Below are positions 12,260-24,353 of a stretch of DNA of 64,000 nt, one piece after another. Source of the DNA: Corynespora cassiicola (taxonomy: Eukaryota; Ascomycota; Dothideomycetes; Pleosporales; Corynesporascaceae); assembly GCA_022059125.1 (NCBI GenBank), contig JAEUWY010000016.1, positions 310,001-374,000 of the forward strand, written 5' to 3'. The notes under the pieces are model-generated. The model made no database searches, was not told the DNA's origin, and worked only from the letters and a program-made list of their open reading frames with translations. The position numbers were made by a program, and so were the translations under genes. Numbering within the stretch: position 1 is the first letter of the stretch; each line of letters opens with the position of its first letter.

Positions 12260-12707
12260 GACTTAGGCAAAGGAGCGAAAAGGGTTTGAGTTTCAGGTAG
12301 AGATTGTGTGCAGTAGTGCGGTAGTGCAAGAGTTCAAAATAAAAGTGCGAGGGTTGTGTGGTCGACGCTCGAGAGCGAGGCAACCTATGTATTATCTGGA
12401 CAGGCTCAAAGGGCGTATGAAGGACGTCCTTGGCGGGGCTTAAGCTGGATGCGGGATTTATCGCGGAGGCGGACAAGGCAACTTTGCTGACGACTGCATC
12501 TTCGAACGCGACCGGGGGTGCATGCCGCACCCGCAGATGTTGCATGTGACTCATGCTACACGACACGAGGCATCTTTCGCTAGATGCACGAAGCTCATTA
12601 GTGGCCCTGATTCGCCTCATTTTCATAGTATATCTACCCCATTTCCTCCATGCATGTGTTACTGAGGGCGCGATGGGTATGAATTCCGCTTATCCAAGCT
12701 GACCCCC
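12260..12707. other. Intergenic region
   Basis: Contains the probable promoter of the Ser/Pro-rich gene and the 3' UTR of the AIP1 gene, both on the minus strand. No other feature seen. Confidence 0.5.
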
Positions 12708-14827
12708 TCAGCCATCGACCTTCCACACTTTGATACTAGCATCGCCTCCGGCAGACAATACCTTTCCAGCCTTCTCCCACGCGACGCCGGTGACACCATC
12801 CTTGTGAGCATTCAGGGCTTTGATACGCTTCCCTGGGTCCTCCACACTCCACACCATAACGTTGGTGTCCAAAGAGCCGCTTGCCGCAAAATTGCCGCTC
12901 TCATCCCACGCAATACACGTTATCCGTGCCGTGTGCGCACTCCATCGGTCAGTAATGAGTTTCCACTCCCCAGAAGCCTCAAAGGCATAGACTTTGCCAT
13001 TCGTGGCACCCACCGCAAGCTTATCGCCAGAGGCAGAGAAGGAGAGAGCAGAGACGGGCGACGTTGCTCGCCGCAGCTCTATTCCCGTATCTTTCAAATC
13101 CGTACCGGACAGTGTGTAAATGTGCACTAATTTGTCATCGCCTCCCACGGCAACCGTGGATCCACTCGCGGCTATGCTCGTGGGGGCGTACTTGACCGAC
13201 ACACTGTTTGCCTTCTCTCCGTTGGAGTAGACCGAAATGGAATCCGAAGATGGGACCAACACAACCTTTCCTGTCGTAGCAAGGCCTTTGGGTTGGAATT
13301 CCAGGGCGGTAGCCGATCCCGTGAAGATCTTGCTGGGTACTGAGATTGACCGTAGCGTATCATCCCAACCGACGCTGTAAGCCTCTGCTTCGCCGTTTGA
13401 ATCAGAGGTGGTGAAGCCTGCCACGTAGTTGGAGTGCGAATCTCCCTCAACTTTATCCGCAAGCCCCGTGGAGGCATCCCATGCCAGGACACGGCCCTCG
13501 TAACTGCCTGTGAAAAACGTAGATCCGGAAATCCCGGCAGCTGTGATGTTCTTTTGGTGCCCGCGAACAACCTTGGTAGGCTTTGGATTTCCGTCCACTA
13601 GATAATTGAGATTGCCCTCGAGGTCCACACTGATGATAAGCCCGTCGCTGCGGCCCGTAGGCCAAACGACACCGACCTGTTGATCGGGGATGCTGGGCGT
13701 GCCCTCTTCTCCCATCCTCCAGGTCTGGATCGCCTTGCCCGCTTCAGGGTCCCAGATTCGGACAGTCTGGTCCGCACTCGCCGTGACAAATTTCTTCGAG
13801 TCCTTTGACCAAGAGACGCCGAAAATACTGCCGGTGTGTACGCCCTCTCCAATCTGACCCTTGGCCTCTCCAGTGCGCCCATCGTAGAGCCAGATGCGCT
13901 TGTCGGCGCCCACACTGGCAAAAACGGAACCGTCTGGGGCAAAGGCCGTGCCAAAAACAAAACGGTTATGTTGCCCTCTTAGACTAGTATTGAATTTGAA
14001 GGGAGCACCGTGATAAAATACTAGGCTAGTGTCGTCGGAGCCAGTTGCCGCACGCAGGGGCCGCTGCTGGCGGATGGAAACGCAGTTGATCTGTGACGAA
14101 TGTCCCGAGATCTCACCAACGCTGTTGCCGCTATCCGCCGTGATGCAGTGTCCGAATCGCTCCTTCCCATCACCTACTGCGATGATGCGCTGCGAGTCAC
14201 CATCCCAGGCGAGATCGTTGATTCGGCCGGCGATGATATGATAGTCCCCTGTCGTCTCTCGGTCAGCCTCACTCTGGCGGTGTCCCGTGTCCAACCCCGT
14301 CTGAAACCGCATATACGATATAGCGGAGCGACCAATCTTCTGGGTTTGGTATTTCCTTCTATCCGGGCAGGATGAGCGGGTGGTCCGCTCCCGCCGCCTC
14401 GCCTTTTTGAGTTGCCGTAGCACACCGCCTCCCCGTACGCACCTTTTGTAGCGCCCTCTCCCACCACATCCCACACCTTTACGGTACCGGAGACATCACC
14501 GCTGGCAACATAGAAGCCGGACGGAGCAAATCGGGCTACCGTGGTTTGGGCTGTGTGTTGTGTGTATTGTTTACTGACGGCAGGGTCGTCGATGGATCGG
14601 AGGAAGACGGATTTCCCTGACTTTGCCTCATTGTTAGTACAGCCCTGGATTGAAGAAGAGGCGCACTTACGGCATAGGCTATACGCTCGCCCTTGGGGTC
14701 TGACGACAGAGGTGTAGGCTGTCCTCGAGTCGTGGTAGGCGAAGCTGCCCAGATGGCGTCTGGCTTCCACGTCAGCTGCATGCGTCTAGCACCGAACATA
14801 TGGAGCTTTACCGGACACAAGGGACAT
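12708..14827 (-). CDS. AIP1: Actin-interacting protein 1 (WD40 repeat, cofilin cofactor)
   Basis: Cytoplasmic WD40 protein that works with cofilin to cap and disassemble actin filaments. Exons 14827-14812, 14759-14671, 14620-14443 and 14248-12708 give 607 aa, the usual AIP1 length. The tiny first exon (MSLVS+D) joins to [35 protein letters not shown], the conserved AIP1 start. The whole chain is a run of WD repeats with typical endings such as [42 protein letters not shown] and [10 protein letters not shown], expected to fold as two seven-bladed propellers. The third intron is 194 nt, four times the local norm, and begins with donor GTGCGT after codon TKG. Divergently arranged with CHL1, 618 bp between start codons. 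Confidence 0.95.
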
Positions 14828-15445
14828 GGTGAGGAGTTTCGATGAGCAGTAGTGGGGGTGTGGGAGGCTGCGATTATAGGGGACCGAGGGGTGCTGTTTG
14901 TACCTGAAAGCGTGGCATGCCAGGCTTCGTCACTGTCGTGTCCAGGTTTCAGCCTTCACCAGCCCCAGAGCGGGGCATGTGGGGGCCGTTGTGGCTGTGC
15001 TGTTTGCAGATGCACCGAAGAGCCAATGCACAGGTGTTCTCCGTTCCAGGACAGTCGTCTCTAAGCTTGATACGCAGTTGGCGTGTCTGGAGTGCGGTTG
15101 TGAATCAGGTTTTGAGCAACTCTGAAGTGACCATAGAACCCATCTGTTGCCATTTCAGACGGTGGTAGTCGAGGGGAAATGAAGACGGACGTGGGCCAGA
15201 AGATCGCCATGTACAGAGCCTTCCCGAATCACTGCAGTACGTCAGCCAGCAGGAGAATAGCCATTGAAAACAATGGCGGGGGTCAACTCTGGTAGACCTT
15301 AGGGAGACCCATGGACGCCCGTGGACCGACAGCAAGCTTGAGAGGACGCTAGCTTCATTGAGACGTCACGTGAAACCCCGTTCAGCTCAAGCGCGTTCGC
15401 GTTTCCTCAGTTCTGCAACGCGACACCAATCCTGGCCCTGCAGCC
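14828..15445. promoter_or_regulatory. Divergent promoter region AIP1/CHL1
   Basis: 618 bp between the two start codons, probably serving both genes. Contains GC-rich blocks but no clear TATA box. A CACGTG-like E-box (tcacgtga, 15366-15373) lies about 80 bp before the CHL1 ATG. Confidence 0.5.
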
Positions 15446-18205
15446 ATGGCTGACCAACACAAGGAAAAGGATTTCCACCACCCGTACAAACCATATGAAA
15501 TCCAAAATCAGTTCATGAATGCCGTCTACGACTGCCTAGAAGATGGTAAAGTCGGCATCTTCGAATCGCCCACCGGAACGGGAAAGTCTCTAAGTCTCAT
15601 CTGCGGCTCGCTTACCTGGTTGCGCGACCATAAGAGGCGGACATTTGAAGAGGGATTTGCTGCAGAAGCCGCAGATAGCGACGAACCCGCATGGATCATA
15701 GAGCACGAGCGCAAGCAAAAGAAGCAGGCTGCTCTTCGTCGGCGGCAAGAACTTGAAGACCGCCTAGCAAAGATCAAAGCGAAGGAGAAGCGCATGAAAG
15801 ACCGATATCAAAATGGGAAACCTCAATTTAAGCGCCAAAAGGTCGATGCCGAGGATGGGAGCAGCGAAGACGCAGATGAAGCACGTTTTGTCCTGGATGA
15901 CTATGAGAGTGACGAGGAGTCAAGTAAACTGCGCAAAGCGACGACATTTAACGACTCGGGGATTTCAGAGGAAACACAAGCATTGATGGAGCAGCTGGGT
16001 TATTCATTCGGTCCCGACAAGGCCAGAGAAGATACTATTGATGAAACCAAGGTCTTCTTCTGTTCCAGGACGCACTCTCAATTGACTCAATTCTCAAGCG
16101 AATTGGGTCGCGTGAAACTTCCACCTGCCTTAATTCCAGATGATTATGCAGAGGATCAGGCAGTGGATTCAATTGTCGAAGACGTCAAACACCTTACACT
16201 TGGATCCAGGAAAAACCTTTGCATCAACCCCAAAGTCAACAAGCTTGGTAACGCAACCGCAATCAATGAACGGTGCCTGGAGCTGCAACAGTCTGGAAAG
16301 TCTTCTGACTGCAAGTGCCAGTTCATGCCGACCAAAGACAGTGAAGTGCTAGTAAATGAATTCCGGGACCACGCTCTAGCCCGCATCAGAGACATTGAGG
16401 ATCTCGGTTCACTCGGAAAAAAGATCGGCATCTGCCCCTACTATGCGTCACGACCTGTTACAAAGCACTGCGAGGTGAGTAATAGAAATGACGAAAGGGT
16501 TTCGCATGCTGACGGCCCCAGATTGTCACCTTGCCATACCCGCTACTTCTCCAGAAATCGGCCCGTGAAGCACTCGATCTTTCCCTGAAGGACCACATCG
16601 TCATCATCGACGAAGCACATAACCTCATGGACGCGATAGCTGGTATCTACTCTGTGGCTGTCACGCTTGACCAGGTGAAACAAGCCCGCATACAGCTCAC
16701 AGTTTATTTGCAAAAGTTCCGAAACAAGCTCAAAGGGAAGAATCGCGTCTATGTGGCTCAGACCATTCGCGTCATAGATTCTATCATTGCCTTTCTCGAG
16801 TCCAAAGTCTCACAAGCGGGTACCAAGGACGGTCTGGCAGACATTGGCAGTCTCATGTCGGGCAAAGGGGTTGATCAAATCAATATCTACAAACTCAATG
16901 CCTATCTTCAAGAAAGCCGACTGGCCAGAAAGGTTGACGGCTATACAAACTACAAGGAACAATCGCAGATGGAGGGCTCAACTGCTGGTCCGACGAGTAC
17001 CACAAAGTCTGGCCCACGGCAGACTGTGCCCGTCTTGACGCACGTGCAGGGGTTTCTGTTATCGCTGATGAATCCTTCTGCTGAAGGTCGATTCTTTTAT
17101 TCGAAGGAAGAGGCGTCAGGGATGACTCTGAGATACATGCTTCTGGACCCAACGTTTCACTTCAAGGATATCGTCGAAGATGCGAGAGCAGTGGTTCTTG
17201 CGGGTGGCACAATGTCTCCGGTGAGTGTGTCGGGTAGTTCTCCATGCAATGGCCTGTCTGACGTGTCGCAGATGAGTGACTACGAGCAACACCTGCTCTC
17301 CTACCTTGATCCGTCTAAAATCACGACTCTCTCTTGCGGGCATGTGATACCGCCGTCGAACCTCCTTGCAATCCCGGTCGTTCGCACCTCGAGCGGAAAC
17401 GAGTTTGATTTCACATTCGAGAAACGCATGTCGGAGAAGATGGTACGCATGCCTCCTTCCCCAATAGTGCGTCAATTAATCTGCCGCCCAGATGATCGAC
17501 CTTGGTCATGCCATTCTGAGCGTTACACAGCATGTGCCTGACGGAGTGGTGGTGTTCTTCCCCAGTTACTCTTATCTGGACACATGTATAGCAGCCTGGA
17601 AGCGCCTGCGCACAGCCCAGGCCGCGAATTCATCGTCGTACTGGGACGCATTTACCAAAAACAAGCCAATATTCCTCGAGCAACGTAGCAACCAACAATC
17701 CTCGGAAAACCACGCATCCACAAAAGAGGCAGCTGTGGATTCGGTCCTAAGTGCGTACAGCAGTGCAGTAGCGGCGGGGAATGGCCGGGGTGCTCTGTTG
17801 TTCGCTGTCATCGGCGGCACGCTGTCCGAGGGCATCAACTTCAGCGACTCACTTGGCCGCGGGGTGGTTGTTGTGGGCCTGCCCTTCCCTAATCCCCATT
17901 CGGCAGAGTGGAAAACGAAGATGCAATATATCTCCGCCAAAGCGGCTAGCCGAGGCCAGGATGGCAAAGCGGCGGCCCGCGACTTTTACGAGAATGCATG
18001 CATGCGCGCTGTCAACCAGTGCGTTGGACGAGCAATCCGACATCAAGGAGACTATGCCGCCATCTTGATGCTGGACAGACGCTATGGTGGTCATCGGATT
18101 CAGGCTAAGTTGCCCCGGTGGATTCGAGATTCTCTAGCGAATGGCGCAGGGGTCCGGGACATTGAAAGGAGTTTGGATGATTTCTTCGCGGGGAAGAGCA
18201 GTTGA
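15446..18205 (+). CDS. CHL1: ATP-dependent DNA helicase CHL1 (DDX11/FANCJ-like, Fe-S)
   Basis: Nuclear 5'-3' superfamily 2 helicase of the XPD group, needed for sister-chromatid cohesion at replication forks. Exons 15446-16474, 16522-17220, 17272-17442 and 17492-18205 give 870 aa, normal for fungal CHL1. Residues 41-48 are the Walker A SPTGTGKS. An acidic/basic insert follows (residues about 90-190). SRTHSQLTQF is motif Ia. The Fe-S cysteines are seen in KNLCINPKV, ERCLELQ, SDCKCQF and GICPYYASR. IIDEAHNLMDAI is the DEAH box, directly after the first intron. FPSYSYLD, GGTLSEGINFSD and NQCVGRAIRHQGDYA are motifs IV-VI. Introns are 47, 51 and 49 nt; the 51-nt one has no stop in frame, so its retention would add 17 residues. 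Confidence 0.95.
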
Positions 18206-19110
18206 GTAAGATAAATGTGCATGCTGTCCATAAGAGGCTTAGATGTGTAGATCTTGGTGGATACGTCAATCCTGGACCTTGCGGGCTGTCAACGAGGCCT
18301 CGGGAGTGGCTTGCCTAACCGGTAACAATGGGCGCCACTGCTAAGAGACTTGATATCGCAGTGGAGCTTTGCGACCTGGACAAGCCGATATTATTCGGCA
18401 CTCAAATTCTTGGTGGTGGGTTTGGGTGGCTGGACATGCAACTTTGCTGCAGCAGTGCGGACATCTGGCTCGACAAGGGAAGTTGCTCCACAGGTCAGCC
18501 ATCCATCCAGTGGGTCGCCTCTATATCCTTGCTCCAGATCTCATTGGGCTTTTATGGACGCACCTCACGTACAAAGGCTAGAAAAACCCTGAACGGTAAT
18601 GGAAGATCTTGTCCGCCACCATCCGGCAATGCTTTTGTCGTCCCGCGCCCACCGATCTGACCTCAATTGATGAGATATTTCTTTTTCCTCTTAGCGCAAC
18701 TCTAAGTCCTTGGTTCCCGTTATTGTCGGCTGGTGGCATCTACTCGGCAATCGGCCAACCTTTTAGCTCGTTCCCTAAGGCGGCATTACTTTACTGTCAT
18801 GTAAGGGACGTGTCCAGGACCTGATTCGAACGTACGATATAAACCTAGTGTTCCCAGGTAGGAATTCCATTTCTTATAATCACTTAATTCATACCTTCAT
18901 TTGCACGACGCTCACTAAGCACCATCAGCAGCCTTTTCTTTATCATCATCTCGTCCCCACCTCGAGGCATCTTGGCTCAGTTCTATTCACCTTTTGCATC
19001 ACCCATCAACTTTTCTTCGTGTAATATCACCCAAAGTTATACATTTCCACTCTCCAATCAAGCGGAAACACCCTCTGGCCAACGCGATCAATTCGCACCA
19101 ACCACACCAC
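18206..19110. other. Intergenic region
   Basis: 3' UTR of CHL1 and promoter/leader of the membrane protein gene. A possible TATA (cgatataaacc, 18834-18844) lies about 270 bp before the next ATG. The open frame at 18328-18660 shows no protein-like features and is not called. Confidence 0.5.
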
Positions 19111-19770
19111 ATGGCAATTGTCGCAGCAAGATCACCTTTGCAGACAGTGTCTCAGCCAGAGAGCACGCAAGCACAGGAGACTACAACAGAAACCGGCCCT
19201 GGGGGTCTCAATAATGGGATCAAGATCGGTGTGATCATCAGCATGACGGCCATAGCCATCCTCACGCTAATGACACTCATAATGTGCATTCTAAGCATGA
19301 GGCGCCGAGTACAGAAGAGAAACGCGGAGGCCGCGCAGCGCGCGCAACAACACGACCCGGAATTCCACATCATGGGAGACGAGCCATCATCATCATCATC
19401 CGACTTACGGGCATATCAAAGAGAGAAGAGACAAACAGCGGGTGGCCTGTGGGACAAATTGCGCTTCCCGCCCGTCAACAACGAACAGCGCGCTGCGGAG
19501 CTGCAGACCCGAGCAGAAGAAAGCAACAGTGGCTCGAGAGACGCACAAGCGCAGCAAGATGGCGGGGTCAGGAGTTCCACGGGCGAGGGATCAAGGCTTG
19601 GGCCTAGGACCACGTGGAGGTACAGTTCCTTTTCAGGACATTCCGACCAGTTGCCTGCGTATACCCCAAGGGAGCGGGCGAGCACTCTCTCGTCTGTGGC
19701 GAGTGTGGGCTTTACGATTTTTACCAAGCCGCGCTCTTCCAGCAGCTCGAGCATCCCTCGTAAGTGGTGA
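19111..19770 (+). CDS. Single-pass membrane protein, unknown function
   Basis: 219 aa, one exon. The first true ATG is 19111 (MAIVAARSP); the frame runs open upstream but only from a TTG. A short Thr/Glu/Gln-rich N-terminus is followed by one membrane helix (GVIISMTAIAILTLMTLIMCIL) with a strong stop-transfer cluster SMRRRVQKR, so the long tail should face the cytosol (inferred). The tail is Ser/Gln/Arg-rich, has a poly-Ser tract and carries QLPAYTPRERAS. That PxY-like motif is found in fungal membrane proteins that recruit arrestin/Rsp5-type ubiquitin ligases. The layout matches the many fungal single-pass proteins whose N-terminus is extracellular. No enzyme domain. Confidence 0.65.
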   Translation: MAIVAARSPLQTVSQPESTQAQETTTETGPGGLNNGIKIGVIISMTAIAILTLMTLIMCILSMRRRVQKRNAEAAQRAQQHDPEFHIMGDEPSSSSSDLRAYQREKRQTAGGLWDKLRFPPVNNEQRAAELQTRAEESNSGSRDAQAQQDGGVRSSTGEGSRLGPRTTWRYSSFSGHSDQLPAYTPRERASTLSSVASVGFTIFTKPRSSSSSSIPRKW

Positions 19771-20387
19771 GGATTTCTAACGAGGATGGTACAATTGTTT
19801 TCCGCGCTGATACCTCGGGCCCTGAAATGGGTTTATTGGATGGCGCTCGTAAAATGGCCCTCCGATACTCTAATCGTCTAAGCATGTCGCTCTATTTTGT
19901 CGCATGATAGTATTTCTTGTAATCTTAATATTGGTCACAGACCGCTTTTTTTTTTCTTCCATGCCCATCGATTCGAAATGTCCGGGAAGTTCCCCCATTG
20001 TTTCCTGCGTGCGCTGGATGAGATGGGCACGAAGCCGGGCCACAGTGTGGCTGGTGTGGCTATTCATCGCCAAAAGCGGCCTAGTGCATTGCATTGCCGC
20101 GTCTCATCTCCAACGCCGCGCCCCGTGTCTTCATCGCATATCACTTCCGGATCGCCCAACTCAACATCGTTTTCAATAATGTCGCTAGTGCGTTGAGGGG
20201 TTCCTGCGGCAAAACCCGACAAAATCCCAAGCTGTTGTGTTCTGTCCGGAGACCCGGACCCCTGTATGGCTGCTTCCAAGTCGGGGCTTGAGTCTGTGCT
20301 AGGCAGGCGATGATAAGAGTTGGGACGCATTGGCTGTAAGAAGTAGCTCCCAACAGAGGAGTAGAATCCAGGGGGATCAAATCCATC
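19771..20387. other. Intergenic region
   Basis: 3' UTR of the membrane protein gene and promoter of the peptide transporter. The minus-strand frame 20141-20602 overlaps the transporter's first exon and intron and has no recognisable features; it is treated as a shadow. Confidence 0.5.
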
Positions 20388-22373
20388 ATGGCATCGAGGG
20401 GTGCATACACTTCTGTGGCCCAGGCCGAAGACGCGAATGTGGAGTTGACGGCGCACGGGAAAGAGCTTGAGAACGGTACCTCGTGAGTCAATTCCATGCC
20501 CTTGGGTCCCTCCCGAATCCTCTGGTTCCTGCTCTCGGATGGTACTGCAAAAATTGGGAAGACACTATCTGGCCCAATGATAATCTCCGTTTCCTTGGCC
20601 ACAGAGCGATCTTATAGACCCTGACTCTTTGACCAGATTCGAGGCGATAAATGGGCAATCAAGAAGCAAATCCCTCGATAGCATCGAGAGCCCAATCTCC
20701 GACGATGAAATATCAGCGGATGATTATGCCACTCTTCCACGTGTAGCGGACAAGCTCCCGTGGGGCGCCTTTCTTGTCGCCATCGTGGAACTGTGCGAAC
20801 GATTTGCCTACTATGGCCTATCGGGTCCTTTCCAAAATTACATGTCTAACAAGTACCACGACCCGAACGGCCTTCCCGGAGCCCTTGGTCTAGCCCAGTC
20901 AGGCGCCACGGCTTTATCGAATTTCTTCCAGTTTTGGTGCTATGTGACGCCGATCCTCGGTGCTGTCATTGCGGACCAGTACCTCGGAAAGTACCTCACG
21001 ATTAAGTACTTCTCCATCGTGTACATGGTTGGAATTCTTATTCTGTTCATTTCATCGACTCCGTATTCAATTGAACATGGGGGTGCATTCCCTGGACTCA
21101 TTGCCGCGATGGCAATCATTGGACTTGGGACAGGCGGCATCAAATCCAACGTCTCGCCCCTCATTGCTGAGCAAGTGCGATCCGAGAAACCCTTCATCAA
21201 GGTAGTACACGGAAAGCGTGTAATTGTAGATCCAGAGGTTACCGTCCAGCGCATCTACATGGTCTTTTACATGTGCATCAATCTGGGTTCGGTCTCGGCC
21301 GTCTTAACAACCTTGCTGGAGCTCCATGTTGGCTTCTGGGCTGCATATTTCCTCCCATTGATCATGTTTTGTGTCGGCTTCTTCGTGCTGGTCTCGGGGA
21401 AGAAGAACTATGTGCTGAAGCCCCCTCAGGGCGGCGTCATTGGCAATTGCTTCAAGGCACTCTGGATTGCCATGCGCAATGGCTTCGACCTGGACCAAGC
21501 CAAGCCCTCGTTACAACACGCCGGGAAGCGTCACAAAATAAGCTGGGACGACAAGTTCGTCGACGAACTGAAAACCGCACTCGTAGCCTGCAAAGTCTTC
21601 CTCTTCTTCCCCATCTATTGGGTCACCTTCTCCCAAATGATGAACAACTTCATCTCCCAAGGTACCCCCTCACCCTCCCACCCCCCCATCCCGCCACTCC
21701 AACTAACCTCTTCCCAGCCGGCCAAATGGAACTCCACGGCCTCCCCAACGACATCCTCCCCAACATCGACCCCATCACCATAATCATCCTCATCCCCCTC
21801 TTCGACCGCATCATCTACCCCTTCCTCCGCACCCGCCTCCACCTCGCCTTCACCCCCATAACCCGCATCACCCTCGGCTTCCTCACCGCCGCCGCAGCAA
21901 TGTCCTACGCCGCCCACCTCCAATCCCGTATCTACGCCTCGCCCCCCTGCTTCACCTCCCCCTCCTCCTGCCCCGCCGCCCGCCTCGGCCCTTCCTCCTA
22001 CGCCCCCAACAAGATCCACGTCGCCTGGCAGACCCCCGCCTACGTCCTCATCGCCCTCTCCGAGATTTTGGCCTCGATCACGAGCCTAGAGCTCGCGTAT
22101 GCGAAGGCGCCGCAGAATATGAAGAGCTTCATCATGAGTTTGTGCCTGCTGACGAGTGCGGGGGGCAGTGCGTTGGGGATTTTGGTGGCGCCGTTGGCGA
22201 GGGATCCGTATCTTGTCTGGGTGTATGCGGGGTTGGCGGGGGCGGTGGGCGTGGCGGGATGTGTGTTTTATTGGATGTTTAGGCGGGTGGATGAGGCGCC
22301 TCGGCCGGTGGAGAGTGCCGAGGAGATTGAGATGGAGGTTAGGGGCAGTTTTGGGCGAGGGAGGGATGTTTGA
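20388..22373 (+). CDS. PTR2: Di/tripeptide:H+ symporter, PTR2/POT family
   Basis: Plasma-membrane proton-coupled peptide importer of 591 aa. Exons 20388-20482, 20637-21661, 21718-22373. Exon 1 starts MASRGAYTSVAQAEDANVELTAHG and ends with two bases of a Ser codon that the next exon completes in frame. Exon 2 carries VELCERFAYYGLSGPFQNYM, the ExxER-type motif of POT carriers, then GLGTGGIKSNVSPLIAEQ (the PTR2 signature) and FFPIYWVTFSQMMNNFISQ. The 56-nt second intron falls at FISQ/AGQMELHGLPND. The C-terminal part has APQNMKSFIMSLCLLTSAGG and ends in an acidic tail. The first intron is long (154 nt), so exon 1 is the least certain part. In exon 3, codon choice switches from C-ending to G-ending around 22080. 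Confidence 0.92.
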
Positions 22374-22720
22374 GGGTTTGGACGGTTGGTAGTTTTGGCA
22401 TGTAGAACGTTTTGGAACATCATTGCTTTTTTGGAATGGCCGATTATGTTTCGAGGCTCTGTTTTAATCATCAACTAATCAGTCGCCAATCGAGGCCTTT
22501 TTGTCCAAGGGCACCTGCTGAGCAGATTTGTGGAAAAAATTGATGCTTGTCATTGAACAGGGATGAGAAATCCACAGGATATGCACAAAGACGCCATTCC
22601 TTTAAAAGGTCATATCATCAAGAAGGCGCCGTTAGAGACCAGTTCCCCTAGCAATGTAAAACCAAGCGCCATTATCCTCGCATTATCCATAACCCATATT
22701 TCGTGCATTCAGTCGTTCGA
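22374..22720. other. Intergenic, convergent 3' ends
   Basis: 3' UTRs of the convergent PTR2 and APP1-like genes. No feature seen. Confidence 0.5.
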
Positions 22721-24353
22721 TCACAGACCAATGAAGAAAGCGGCGGCCAGCGCCACGACAAAGCTCATTGTGGCAGAGCCGGCGAGCCTGCCTCCAGCAC
22801 CATGAATCCCCAAAAGCTCCGCTTGGGTACTGAAGGTGACGTTCTGGGGAATGGTAGTGTTCAGGCACTGGCCGTTTGCAATATCCAAGTTGGTGAGGTC
22901 GTTGGGCTCCCGGAAGAACATGTAGCTATTACTATTCAATCCTTCGAACCCCTTGGTATCGTAAGGGAACTTGTCTGATTCGTCTGTGGCAGAAGTGTTG
23001 CGGAGAAAAATGCACTGTACTTGATTTGGGTGGTCGTGGGCGAGTTGCGGGTAGTCCTTCATAACGTCCGAGTTGGATGTGTCGGCAACAAGCACGAACT
23101 TGCGCTGGGGGAAGGTCTCGAATACCTTGGTCAAAAGATACATGCGAATGGAAAGCGTAGCCGACACGTCGGAAAAGTTCAAGGGGCGTGTGTCAAAGGA
23201 GCCGCCAGGGTACGTCTTGTAGATGAAGTCCATGTAAAGCCTGGTAGCCTGTTCCGGAGTGGTGGTCAGATAGTGGAAATGCGTCGAGTTGGGAAGCGTC
23301 CGAGACCAGTTTGCATAAATTTCTGGCATATTCTCCCACGCAGTGAACGGCTTTGCGAAAGAGTTGTAGATGCCTTCTTTGGGATCGTAGATCTTGGTGA
23401 CGCGGAGAATGTCGTCAATGTCCGAGATAAAGGTGATGCCCTGAGGTGGAACCAAGAAGGCGGTCGCATTGCCGGTGTCGGTACCATTAGTGTAAACATT
23501 CAATCGCTGCACGTTGTTTGTCTCATTTCCTTTCATGATCTCGCCACTCGAAAAGTTCTGAATAGGCACGAAAGCATCGAAATCGCCAAGAGTAGTCGTC
23601 TCGTAGGGGAAGGTGACATTGACATATCCCTCGCTTGGTGTGATCGAGTTGCCACCGCCGGGCTCACCAGATGCTCCCTGGAGCGGGGCTGGTTCAAGGT
23701 GGAAGGATACGTTTTGGTCGCCCTGCTGTACGATGAAGATGGCTTGTGTTAGGTTACGGGCCTGCCTCTGTTCGTTCTCAGGAAGATCCTCGACCTTGTA
23801 GTCAATGAGGAAGCCATTTGCAAGGTCATTGAGCCTGTCCTCGCTGATGTCAGGAACCTTGTACACGTTTCCGTGAAACCTGACATTCCATCCTTGGTCT
23901 GTCCAATTCGCATAGGGTGGAATATTTAGCACCTCGGTTGGTTTGGCATCGAGGCTATCTTCTCCAATGCCGAGGGAGGAGAGTACCTGGCTCGGGCTGT
24001 CGGCGACCTTGCTCCACCATAGAGGAATTCCTGCAAACCGCGTGAGCATCGAATGGTGCTGGCACTAGCGTTTACTACTTACCATCTGTGAAGAAAGAAG
24101 GCACATCAGTCTTCAGGATGCTGCCCCAATCGTCCAGCAAGCTATCCGCTCCGTTCGCGATATCGGAAATAACATTCCTCCTGTCGTACATGTAGCTGTG
24201 GCTTCCATCGAAGCGAATGGCTGCAGGGGTGACGACGGGAGTTCGCACTTCGACCTTTGCAGGCACCGCGGTCGGGTCGGGGATTGCAACAGCATGAACG
24301 GCAGCAATTGCTGCTCCGACGAGCAGAAACCGGCGGGCGATTCTTGCATCCAT
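22721..24353 (-). CDS. Secreted, probably GPI-anchored APP1-like phosphatase (DUF2183)
   Basis: 526 aa, exons 24353-24083 and 24030-22721. The start at 24353 gives a signal peptide (MDARIARRFLLVGAAIAAVHAVA). The C-terminus is a Gly/Ala stretch and a terminal hydrophobic tail (MSFVVALAAAFFIGL) typical of GPI addition. The middle contains ITFISDIDDILRVTKIYD, the HAD-type DxDx motif of the APP1 phosphatidate phosphatase catalytic domain, followed by TRLYMDFIYKTYPGGSFDTRPLNF and a QRKFVLVADTSNSDVMKDYP segment matching the later HAD elements. Yeast APP1 acts in the cytosol at actin patches. This copy is predicted extracellular and has many N-glycosylation sites (ANWTD, NLTQ, NVSF, NVTF, NFSS). Canonical DIDDT is DIDDI here. 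The substrate is unknown. Confidence 0.85.

Noticed and set aside
20141..20602. Minus-strand frame of 153 codons
   Set aside because: It overlaps the first exon and intron of the peptide transporter, whose exon joins in phase to a conserved protein; no protein-like features of its own.
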